Shown here in pieces: positions 18,024 to 25,631 of a stretch of 64,000 nucleotides of DNA. Location: the NCBI GenBank assembly GCA_025057015.1, contig JANWYG010000017.1:319071-383070 (forward strand), read 5' to 3'. Below the pieces are notes generated by a model that ran no database searches, was not told the DNA's origin, and saw only the letters and a program-made list of their open reading frames with translations. The position numbers and the translations under genes were made by a program. How positions within the stretch are numbered: position 1 is the first letter of the stretch; each line of letters opens with the position of its first letter. Origin of the DNA: Blastocatellia bacterium (GTDB lineage: Bacteria; Acidobacteriota; Blastocatellia; Chloracidobacteriales; JADJPF01).

Positions 18024-19375
18024 ACAAGATCTTCAAATCACTCTGGGGTAAAGAAGAAGTAACTCCTACTCCTCCGCCAAAAAGAGAGGAAGTCCGTTAC
18101 GAGCCACCTAGAGTAGAACCGAAAACAACGCGGCAGCAGCAACCTGAGGTTGCAAGGGTACAGGCTGAACCAATGAGGCCACAGCCCGAACCGGCTAGGC
18201 CGCAACCTGAACCCGCTAGGCTGCAACCAGAGATTATCACTCCTCCTGTCGACCTGCAGCCTCAGAGCCTCACTCAGCCTGAGCAATACGAGCAGCAGCA
18301 AACATTCATCGAAGAGCTGCAAGAAGTACAACCTGCGGCAGCAACGTTCGGAGAGGACATATTTCAGCCTCCACCACAAATTGAAACTCCTAGAGAAGGC
18401 CCAGAAAGCGGATTTAATATCTTCGATGAAATGGTCGAAGATTTCGATGAAGCCTTCGATGCAGCATTTAACAGAAACTTCCCATCCGAAGTGCTGTCGA
18501 CACCTGCTTCTGGAGCGGGTGAGGTTAAGCACGACGAAGCAGCTATACAGGATCTCTTCGCAAATATTGCCGCAAATTATGCTAAGCCAGTCAAAAACTT
18601 TGTCTTCGAGCTAAAGCGAGGTACTGCCACTAAAGAGTGGATCGACATCTGCCGGCCAGCATTGCGCAGCATCAGCAGAGCAGCCGAGTCGATGGAACTC
18701 AAGGCAGCTGCCAAGAAGATGGTCGACTTCGATGAAGCGCTATCCTTAGCACAAGCTAGCGAAGACAGAGTGCTTGGGGGAGACATAAGGGATCTGATCC
18801 TATCAAGCTATGACGAGCTGATAGAAGTACTGCCGCAGACCTTTACCATAGGAGAAGAAGAACAGCAACGCGAAGGTATAATAATTAACTCTCTACTCAA
18901 ACAGATTCCAGATCTAGGGCGCGTGACCTTCGAGAAGCTCTACGGAGCTGGGCTTACTTCCCTCGACACCCTTTTTTTGGCAAAGAAAGAAGATTTGGCT
19001 GCTGCTACCGGTATCCCGCTGTGGCTATGTGAACGCATCTGCAACAAATTCCAAGAGTATAGAGAAGAACTAGAAGGCACTCCTCGCGATGTAGCCCAGT
19101 CAGGATACCGTAACAGACTTATCGAGCTGGTAGCGGAGCTGAAGAGGCAACATGAAGGCTTCGAGCGAGCCTCAGCAGAAGAATGGGCCAACCCAGCACT
19201 GGCACACGAAAAGCGAAAATTCCGGCAAAACAGGCAAGCTTGTGTACTGCAAATAAACGTAGTGCTTGCCGAAATGGGTGAGTTAGACCTAGTTAATGAA
19301 CTCCAGAAACTATCGTTCGATAGACGTATACAACGACTAGAGGAGTATATACAAAGCACTGCAGGAATGATGTAG
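18011..19375 (+). CDS. Scaffold-like protein: Pro/Gln-rich linker, helical region, HhH domain
   Basis: 454 residues, cytoplasmic, AGGAG before the ATG. Residues about 1-12 (MGILDKIFKSLW) form a short amphipathic helix. Residues 15-130 are a low-complexity linker of Pro, Gln and Glu with heptads such as RPQPEPA. Residues about 180-285 are helical. Residues about 295-355 look like a helix-hairpin-helix/DUF4332 domain (LGRVTFEKLYGAGLTSLDTL, then KKEDLAAATGIPLWL). The last 85 residues form charged coiled-coil helices. I do not know a named family. It heads a cluster with a pentapeptide/bactofilin-like protein and a bactofilin, so a role as adaptor of a bactofilin structure is inferred. Confidence 0.7.
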   Translation: MGILDKIFKSLWGKEEVTPTPPPKREEVRYEPPRVEPKTTRQQQPEVARVQAEPMRPQPEPARPQPEPARLQPEIITPPVDLQPQSLTQPEQYEQQQTFIEELQEVQPAAATFGEDIFQPPPQIETPREGPESGFNIFDEMVEDFDEAFDAAFNRNFPSEVLSTPASGAGEVKHDEAAIQDLFANIAANYAKPVKNFVFELKRGTATKEWIDICRPALRSISRAAESMELKAAAKKMVDFDEALSLAQASEDRVLGGDIRDLILSSYDELIEVLPQTFTIGEEEQQREGIIINSLLKQIPDLGRVTFEKLYGAGLTSLDTLFLAKKEDLAAATGIPLWLCERICNKFQEYREELEGTPRDVAQSGYRNRLIELVAELKRQHEGFERASAEEWANPALAHEKRKFRQNRQACVLQINVVLAEMGELDLVNELQKLSFDRRIQRLEEYIQSTAGMM

Positions 19376-19394
19376 CCCAAAGATCTTAACTCAA

Positions 19395-19410
19395 GCCCCT
19401 GTTTCGGGGC
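19395..19410 (+). other. Intercistronic hairpin
   Basis: GCCCC (19395-19399) pairs with GGGGC (19406-19410) around a six-base loop, placed between the scaffold gene and the ribosome site (GAGAGGG) of the pentapeptide gene. No T-run follows, so it is more likely an RNA-stability or mild attenuation element than a terminator. Confidence 0.4.
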
Positions 19411-19430
19411 AGCAAAGGTGAGAGGGACTT

Positions 19431-20711
19431 ATGGCAGATTATTCTAGAGAAGAAGTCTTAGAAAAAGTTAATAGAGGCGAGAGTTTAGAAAGAGCAGACT
19501 TAAGAGATATCTCTCTAAGTCAAGCTAATTTAGAGAATGCTAACTTGCGACGCGCTGATCTTGAAGGCGTAAATCTCGAAGAAAGTAATCTCAGAAAAGC
19601 CAATCTCTCTAGCGCCAATCTCAGAGACGCCTATCTTGTCCGAGCAGATCTCGAAGGTGCAAACTTGCAGAAAGCAGATCTCGAAGGTGCAAATCTAGAG
19701 CAAGCAAACCTGCAACATGCAGACCTAAGTAGAGCTAACCTCGAAGGCGCTACCCTCGAAGGTGCCAAACTTATAGGTGCTCGACTCAGCTACGCCCAAC
19801 TAGAGCTAGCTAACCTCGGCGGCGCCACCCTTGAAAAAGTACAGCTATCAAACGCAGATCTAAACGAAGCATACCTTGGAGGTACAAAAGCAAAAGGCAT
19901 CGACCTTCAGTACTCACGTCTCGAAAAAGCCAACCTAGAAGAAGCAGATCTTTCTGGAGCAAACCTCAGAGAAGCAGTCTTAAAGGATGCCTACTGCGAA
20001 GGTATTAACCTTAGCAACGCCAGTCTAGAAGGAGCTAATTTTGAGAACGCATCCCTAGCTCGGGCCAACTTGACCGGAGCTGATCTGCGCCAAGCCAATC
20101 TCAAGGGTGCTAAACTCTCCTCAGCCAACCTAACAGGAGCAAAACTCTATGGCCTGGAAATTAATCCAGAACAGTTGGCAAGCGTTCTAGCTGAAACAGT
20201 AGACTTTTCTCCAGAAGGCAATGGATCAGTAATGGTGCCCGGTAGTAAACTGGTCGAATACTACAGACAAGCTAAAAGTGGCGTCATCACCATAGTAGAA
20301 CCAGCCACAGCATCAGCCGTGGCCCCAGCCGCACCGCCAGCAGAAATACAGGCAAAACGCTTTTTCGGCAAAGGTGATGTGCTCAAAAACGCCACTCTCG
20401 AATTCGGTGAGAACTCCATAGTAGAAATTGAAAGTAGGTTCGTAAAATGCTCCATTACTGTTGGTAACGGAGCCCAACTTACTATAGGCCCTAACGGAGT
20501 CTTGGAAGGATGTCAAATAGTAGGCGCTGGCGAAATTACAGTACATGGTAGGTTCAACGAAGACGGTGACTCGCCCGGTATAGTAGGTCCAAAAGTGCTA
20601 TTCGTAGGTAAATCAGGTTCTGTGATAGGCACCGTTCAACAACCACCAGAACAAACTAGATTCGGCTTCGAGAAAGGTTGTCACCTCAGACTCAAGATTT
20701 TGAAATCCTAA
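19431..20711 (+). CDS. Pentapeptide-repeat protein with C-terminal bactofilin-like domain
   Basis: 426 residues. Residues about 27-245 are almost uninterrupted A(D/N)LxX pentapeptides (for example ANLENANLRRADLEGVNLEE), roughly 40 units, predicting a right-handed quadrilateral beta-helix. A linker rich in Ala and Pro follows (AVAPAAPPAE, about residues 298-305). From about residue 308 the chain has bactofilin-style strands with Gly turns: ITVGNGAQLTIGPNGVLEG, GEITVHGRFNEDG, VLFVGKSGSVIGTV. Two different beta-helix modules joined in one chain is unusual. The gene lies 15 nt before a bactofilin gene and in one operon with the scaffold gene upstream. Confidence 0.85.
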   Translation: MADYSREEVLEKVNRGESLERADLRDISLSQANLENANLRRADLEGVNLEESNLRKANLSSANLRDAYLVRADLEGANLQKADLEGANLEQANLQHADLSRANLEGATLEGAKLIGARLSYAQLELANLGGATLEKVQLSNADLNEAYLGGTKAKGIDLQYSRLEKANLEEADLSGANLREAVLKDAYCEGINLSNASLEGANFENASLARANLTGADLRQANLKGAKLSSANLTGAKLYGLEINPEQLASVLAETVDFSPEGNGSVMVPGSKLVEYYRQAKSGVITIVEPATASAVAPAAPPAEIQAKRFFGKGDVLKNATLEFGENSIVEIESRFVKCSITVGNGAQLTIGPNGVLEGCQIVGAGEITVHGRFNEDGDSPGIVGPKVLFVGKSGSVIGTVQQPPEQTRFGFEKGCHLRLKILKS

Positions 20712-20726
20712 GAAAGGAGAGCCATA

Positions 20727-21143
20727 ATGCCAGAGGAACTCAAACAAACTATTTTGGAAGACGGAACGGAGGTTGAAGGCTCTATCAGGTCTAGAGGCCC
20801 TATTACTGTCAGCGGTAAAGTAAAAGGCGAGGTTTCGGCACCAGCATTGCTCGTCACTCAAACTGGCGCTGTACACGGGCAAGTCAAAGTCTCACAGCTT
20901 AAGTCTCAAGGTGAAATAGCAGGCGAGATCGATGCCGACAGCGTTGAACTTTCAGGCAAAGTAAATGACCAAACCGTGATCAAAGCAAATACACTAGAGG
21001 TGATGCTAAGCCGCTCAGACGGTAAGCTACAGGTTAGCTTTGGTAATTGCGAGTTGCATGTAGGCGATAAAGCAGCTACCACACCAAAACCTGAACAAAA
21101 GATCCAGCAGCAAGCTCAACCTAAAGAATCGAAGGTAAAGTAG
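20727..21143 (+). CDS. Bactofilin (polymer-forming cytoskeletal protein)
   Basis: 138 residues with GAAAGGAG before the ATG. The core (about residues 8-105) is the DUF583 beta-helix: EDGTEVEGSIRSRGPITVSG, KVKGEVSAPALLVTQTGAVH, GEIAGEIDADSVELSGKV. Bactofilins polymerise without nucleotide and position wall enzymes or other complexes. The C-terminal tail is a short disordered Gln/Lys/Pro stretch. It ends the three-gene beta-helix cluster and is followed by a terminator-like hairpin. Confidence 0.92.
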   Translation: MPEELKQTILEDGTEVEGSIRSRGPITVSGKVKGEVSAPALLVTQTGAVHGQVKVSQLKSQGEIAGEIDADSVELSGKVNDQTVIKANTLEVMLSRSDGKLQVSFGNCELHVGDKAATTPKPEQKIQQQAQPKESKVK

Positions 21144-21207
21144 CTCTTCAGCAACGATGCCGAGGAATCATTAGGCGAGAGCTCACACATAACGCCTCCA
21201 GTAGCAT

Positions 21208-21246
21208 GTAAGGCGCTCAAGCCCCTAGGCACGAGCGCTTACTTTT
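21208..21246 (+). terminator. Rho-independent terminator of the bactofilin operon
   Basis: GTAAGGCGCTC (21208-21218) pairs with GAGCGCTTAC (21233-21242) with one bulged G and a 14-nt loop, directly followed by TTTT. It lies 65 nt after the bactofilin stop. Confidence 0.65.
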
Positions 21247-21318
21247 AGCTCTTCTCTCCCTCCCCAACAATAACAACTAGGCTACCGCAAATAATGTCTA
21301 ATACTTCTACACAGCTAG

Positions 21319-23547
21319 CTATATACAAGCTCCCCGCACACATACGTTGTGATCACCTACCTTGCCTTCCCATAAAATATCCTTACAGAAGCGCTTTAGA
21401 TTCTTCCACATACACAGATTTTCAAAAGTCTCTCTGTCTGGTTCAAACATCTCAAAAATAGAGCGCGATGCAACAAGTACCATCTTCTTGCGTGCTCGAC
21501 TAAGTGCTACAGTAAGCCTCCTCGGATCAAGCAAAAACTTGCTGCACAGTTGTATAAACTGCGGATCGCTTTCAGTAGCACTAACGACTACTACATCCCG
21601 CTCATCGCCCTGAAACCGCTCAACCGTGTCCACTGCAGAGGTACCATCCGTCGTAAGACAAGATACAAAGCGCCTTATAAGCCCACGCTGCAACCTATGA
21701 GGTACAACTACACCTAATCCATCAGAAGCATCCAGACCATATAGCTTGCTAAGTGCCTCCAGCACAGGCCTTGTAAGACTTAGCTCATACAAATTCTGCG
21801 TTTGACTTACCGCTTCATCATGTATGACCACTATTAATGGATAGTCACTTTTGAGCACAGCCCGAACAAAAGGTTCGTCATACGAAACGTCGTCTAACAG
21901 TTCTTCTCGCCTAGAATAAAAGTTTATTCCATCACGAATGTAAACCTCGTTGCATAAAAACCTTGCCATTACCTTATGTAGCCTAAAACTCTCGCTGAAC
22001 CTGACTATAGGCACATCTCTAGACATAAGCAGCCCAAAAAGCGAGCGAAAAGATTCATACTCCTGAAACGTCCTTCGTGGCTCTCCTTCCCAATCGTGGC
22101 GGACTATCGGAGGCATCTGCCTATGATCGCCTACAACTATCAACTGTCCTTCTTCACCTAATCCCAAAGCAGCCATGCATGCTTCAGGCAAATTAATCTG
22201 CGAGGCTTCGTCAATTACCAAACAATCAGCCCAGCGGCAGTTACCCTCACGGTCATTCCATGCAAGCTTGTAAGCAGACCCAGGCGTCATTGCTACTGCT
22301 ACCCATCGATACTTCCCTATCTCCTTTAGTACTTTGTTGAAACTCGAATCTTTGGGGTACTCGATGAAACCTCCACCTAACTGCTCCCGTCCACCTACTC
22401 TAATCAATGGTACTGCTAGTAAGCGACGGTCAAAGTACTTGGAAAACAGCTCTGGTCGCTCCTCGTGAAGCTTCATCAAAATCTGTTGTACCTTGCGTAA
22501 GCTCTTGATTAGTACATCAGTTGCCGCATGCGTCTTACAAGAGAGCTGTACGCAATACCTGCGCTCTTCAGCCATAGCTCCCTGCATCCGAGCCAGTACA
22601 GCAAAAGCTGTAGTATAGCTCTTTCCCGTACCAGGCGGTCCTTGCACTAAAAGTATCGCATCAGAGCCATGGCCGGATATGTAGTCGGCTCTCTCTTCGT
22701 CGAAGTGATGAAGAAGCCCTTCTTTGGCAAATTCTTCTAAACCTCGTAAAAATCTCTCCTGTGCCTGTTGCGCCGTTTGCGACCATGCTACCGAAGGTTT
22801 GTTCCTAGTAAGTCTATAATACAGCGCATTTGATTCGGGCTTTCCATGCTCTTCGGCCGAGCATAACCGCTCTACAACCTGCAAGCACAAGTAGCTGTAT
22901 ATGTTGTTAGGATCTATATCCAGGGTGTATAGCCCCGGCTCTATAGGCTTTTCAATAGAATTAAAACAGTAAACCCTATCAGACCGACGAGTCGGTTCCA
23001 TAGTCAGCTCTACATACCCAGCAACAACAGTTCCATCTTCAGCTCTATCCAGTACTATTTTGTCTAGCGATGCCCGTGGCCCATAAAGTAGCTGGCGTAC
23101 GGTCGGCGTAAAAGGTTTCTGTTCACTAATTGGTAATCGGTCATCCACTGCCCAGCGACTGTATACTACTACTTTGTCGCCTTCCTGTAAGGTGCTTCGT
23201 AACACCATATCATCGAGCGTGCACTTCAAGCCTGTGTCAGCTAGCCGCAGTTTCACCGACAGTTTGTCATATGACCAACGAAATAACTTTTTCTCATCAG
23301 CAGTTAGTTGACCTACCCGCTCTAGCTCTACCTTCTTTTTATACTTTTCGGCACCTCGCCGGATAGCTTCAGCAACAGCCGAAGGTTGATCTTCCTCACA
23401 ATAGCGTACAAGTAACGTTTCACCACGCAAGACGCGCTTTTCTGGCTCTAGCCACCTTGCTGCTTTCCATTCTGCCAGCTCTACATGCCGCTCTATGGTT
23501 ATGAATTCCTTCATCGATTCAGCCAAATGACGTGCCTTATTCCGCAA
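21319..23547 (-). CDS. SF1 DNA/RNA helicase (DNA2-like, AAA_11/AAA_12), C-terminal part of a split nuclease-helicase
   Basis: 742 residues from a TTG at 23547. The frame is open without any ATG/GTG/TTG back to about 23689, and those extra 47 codons read like protein (HIEDLEAFEKCRLGALEHIA), resembling the end of the RNase H-like domain in TM0106-type proteins. Helicase motifs: Walker A LLVQGPPGTGKSYTT (about residues 300-314), Walker B LVIDEASQINLPEA, motif III VVGDHRQMPPI, motif V region VDTVERFQGDERDVVVVS and motif VI RRLTVALSRARKKMV. It should translocate on nucleic acid with ATP. The upstream nuclease gene ends in the neighbouring frame, so I read the two as one gene broken by a single-base shift near 23686-23689. 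Confidence 0.82.
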   Translation of the reverse strand: MRNKARHLAESMKEFITIERHVELAEWKAARWLEPEKRVLRGETLLVRYCEEDQPSAVAEAIRRGAEKYKKKVELERVGQLTADEKKLFRWSYDKLSVKLRLADTGLKCTLDDMVLRSTLQEGDKVVVYSRWAVDDRLPISEQKPFTPTVRQLLYGPRASLDKIVLDRAEDGTVVAGYVELTMEPTRRSDRVYCFNSIEKPIEPGLYTLDIDPNNIYSYLCLQVVERLCSAEEHGKPESNALYYRLTRNKPSVAWSQTAQQAQERFLRGLEEFAKEGLLHHFDEERADYISGHGSDAILLVQGPPGTGKSYTTAFAVLARMQGAMAEERRYCVQLSCKTHAATDVLIKSLRKVQQILMKLHEERPELFSKYFDRRLLAVPLIRVGGREQLGGGFIEYPKDSSFNKVLKEIGKYRWVAVAMTPGSAYKLAWNDREGNCRWADCLVIDEASQINLPEACMAALGLGEEGQLIVVGDHRQMPPIVRHDWEGEPRRTFQEYESFRSLFGLLMSRDVPIVRFSESFRLHKVMARFLCNEVYIRDGINFYSRREELLDDVSYDEPFVRAVLKSDYPLIVVIHDEAVSQTQNLYELSLTRPVLEALSKLYGLDASDGLGVVVPHRLQRGLIRRFVSCLTTDGTSAVDTVERFQGDERDVVVVSATESDPQFIQLCSKFLLDPRRLTVALSRARKKMVLVASRSIFEMFEPDRETFENLCMWKNLKRFCKDILWEGKVGDHNVCVRGACI

Positions 23548-23663
23548 AGACCTCAGTGTATGCAGCTCAAATGGATGTTTGGTAGAACAGTTGTCTTTGG
23601 GAAGATCCGATGCTATGTGTTCTAGTGCCCCTAATCGACACTTCTCGAAAGCTTCTAAGTCCT

Positions 23664-25505
23664 CTATATGCTGACCTTGCCATACTTTTCAAATTCTTTG
23701 TCTGCTTGCAACGTCCTCCAGGCAACATATGCGTATTCCAATGGGATCGTCGAACTAAAGCGTGCCTTTGCCGTGTATTTCCTCTTACCGTCCTTTCCGT
23801 CGAGTACTCCTGCCCAGTCAAACAACCGCTCGTGAAACAGCTTCTTATAGTCTCGCTTTTCGTCCCTCCAAGAATAGCCCAAGTAACAGGCCAGCTGCTG
23901 TAGCGAATGGGAGACCAAAGGATAGGCACTGAAGCTACGGATTTCCTCAGTGAGAAAGGTTATGACAGGTGAGTCGTATGCTGCTACCTGTGTTATAAAA
24001 TCATAAAGCGATGTCGTACCAAACACGTCAGACAGATGGCGCGACATACCGTCCAGCAGATGTTGCCACGTCAAACGATCAAAGAAGACCATGTGTATAG
24101 GAGCTTTTTTCCAGCCATCTAGCGTCGGTTCAGCAATCTCTACTATGGTATCGAGCAGTTCCCCTGTCCACTGGCAATAGAGATTCATCTCCTTTTCTGC
24201 GGTATCGGGCACAGAATCCGTCATCTTGACGACATAGCGACGTCTCTTCGGCGCACCCGCAGCGTACGCTACTACGAGCGCTCCTAACATAAACACTCGC
24301 TCCTGAAAATAGTCCTTCTGAGCATCGAGATAAACCATCACGAGGTTAGAATTCATGTTCAGGTCGCTATGGGGAAGCGAACTATGTCTTTTGGTAGGAA
24401 TCCTTTGAGTTGCATAGGTACTACGATTGCGAGAATGTAACCACACATTAGCGCGAAATATCAGTTCGTCTAGGCGTGCTCCCAAATCAAAAAGTCGAAA
24501 AAGCTCTGCTTTTAGAGAATTTTCTTGCTTAGCTTGAACGTTCCCTTCATCAATGCCAAGGGCAGCTAGTTGAGGTATGGCCTTTATACCCTTACTGATA
24601 AGTGCCTTGCGGTCAGTTACGTTTATGAAAGGCAGTAACGCCAGATCCTGGTATTCCTCGCACCATCTCATACAGTAGGTGTTATAGGAGCAAGTATCAC
24701 ACTTTTGGTCTAAGCTAAAGTCTAGATCTTCCAGTTTAGCAGCAAGCAAACTCTCGGCTTTAGATTTAGGTCCAAGGACAAGATCTTCCAGTTCATACCT
24801 ATATGTTTCGTAGTCATCGATGAATTCCAAAAAGGCATCTGGCGCAGCAAGCAACTTTAAAGAAGCTTTCCGATGTCGCCTGAGTTTTGCACGCTCAGCA
24901 TCGTCTTTTACCCTGAAATAATCTCTCGAGCCGCGATATACCACAGCTGTCCTGATCTTCGAACAATCTATACCGTTGTTCTGGAAGACGGTCTCCAAGA
25001 GCAACCTGTAGAAGACTACTTGTAGTTTATGCTCGACTTTTACCTCAGAAGAGCACTTGGCATCTATTATCAAAGCGCTCAGGCGGCCACGTCGATCACG
25101 ACGCAGCCTCAGCAAATCTAGGGTACCGTCCACTACCCAGCCATTTATTTCAGCGCTAAGAGCTACTTGAGCAAGAAAGACCACCCCACCTGCAGGTAAT
25201 CGTGCTATCACCTCTTTCAATACCTCTAAACTGCCTTTCTCAGGTAAGGGTAGCCGCCGTAGACTGTACCTATGAGCTATTGCAGCTTCCACTTCGCGCT
25301 CGAATTTCTCCCCCATAGTTTTAAGGATCGGAGGAATTGGGTCATGCTTCACTTCGCTAAAGATCCTGCCATGTAAGGCGTCCTTATGCAGTCGAAAATA
25401 CAAATACCGTTCACATTTATCTAGGTCTACATACCGAGTAATGTCGGTAGGTACTATCTTTTTGACAACCATCTCTGCCACCGGAAACATTAAATACTCT
25501 ATCAT
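23664..25505 (-). CDS. RecB-like nuclease (TM0106 family), N-terminal part of a split nuclease-helicase
   Basis: 613 residues. The N-terminal half is a Cas4/RecB-type PD-(D/E)xK nuclease: VDGTLDLLRL (D126/D130), LIIDAK (D148, K150) and Q162-x3-Y166. Cys31 plus CDTCSYNTYC and CMRWC near residue 270 suggest an iron-sulfur site like that of Cas4 and AddB. From about residue 385 a DEDD/RNase H-like domain begins (NLVMVYLDAQKD). The chain stops early at YGKVSI, while the neighbouring frame continues with matching RNase H-like sequence and then a helicase. No CRISPR or cas gene is nearby, so a repair role is more likely. The ATG at 25505 has no strong ribosome site. Confidence 0.82.
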   Translation of the reverse strand: MIEYLMFPVAEMVVKKIVPTDITRYVDLDKCERYLYFRLHKDALHGRIFSEVKHDPIPPILKTMGEKFEREVEAAIAHRYSLRRLPLPEKGSLEVLKEVIARLPAGGVVFLAQVALSAEINGWVVDGTLDLLRLRRDRRGRLSALIIDAKCSSEVKVEHKLQVVFYRLLLETVFQNNGIDCSKIRTAVVYRGSRDYFRVKDDAERAKLRRHRKASLKLLAAPDAFLEFIDDYETYRYELEDLVLGPKSKAESLLAAKLEDLDFSLDQKCDTCSYNTYCMRWCEEYQDLALLPFINVTDRKALISKGIKAIPQLAALGIDEGNVQAKQENSLKAELFRLFDLGARLDELIFRANVWLHSRNRSTYATQRIPTKRHSSLPHSDLNMNSNLVMVYLDAQKDYFQERVFMLGALVVAYAAGAPKRRRYVVKMTDSVPDTAEKEMNLYCQWTGELLDTIVEIAEPTLDGWKKAPIHMVFFDRLTWQHLLDGMSRHLSDVFGTTSLYDFITQVAAYDSPVITFLTEEIRSFSAYPLVSHSLQQLACYLGYSWRDEKRDYKKLFHERLFDWAGVLDGKDGKRKYTAKARFSSTIPLEYAYVAWRTLQADKEFEKYGKVSI

Positions 25506-25577
25506 GAACGATTAAAGCAGACAAAATACAAATACGTAATATCCGCAGCCATGGCTGGTATATGCTAGCTAACTCAC

Positions 25578-25599
25578 GTTATAATTTGGGTTTTATAAC
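25578..25599 (+). promoter_or_regulatory. Inverted repeat and -10 box upstream of gyrA
   Basis: GTTATAA (25578-25584) and TTATAAC (25593-25599) form a perfect 7-bp inverted repeat with 8 bp between. The left arm contains the only TATAAT hexamer (25580-25585) before gyrA, 47 nt from the ATG. A repressor or supercoiling-sensitive element is possible. No matching -35 is obvious. Confidence 0.4.
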
Positions 25600-25631
25600 C
25601 TCAATAACTTCGAACACAGGTATGAGAATAA

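Noticed and set aside
19500-20170. Short tandem DNA repeats that could suggest a repeat array or CRISPR-like element
   Set aside because: The periodicity is 15 bp and matches pentapeptide codons in an open frame; no spacers or palindromic repeat units.
23680-23695. Programmed -1 frameshifting in the nuclease-helicase gene
   Set aside because: The site (gaa aag) lacks a full X-XXY-YYZ heptamer and I see no strong downstream structure; mutation or an assembly error in the A-run is more likely, and a second similar shift occurs in the amylase-like gene.
23567-23929. A 120-codon minus-strand frame across the nuclease/helicase junction
   Set aside because: It runs antiphase to two well-supported coding frames, has no domain and a composition rich in Arg and Ser typical of a shadow frame.
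21319-25505. A CRISPR-associated Cas4 or a phage-defence island
   Set aside because: The nuclease resembles Cas4 in its motifs, but no repeat array, cas gene, restriction gene, integrase or transposase lies nearby; a repair-type TM0106 protein is simpler.
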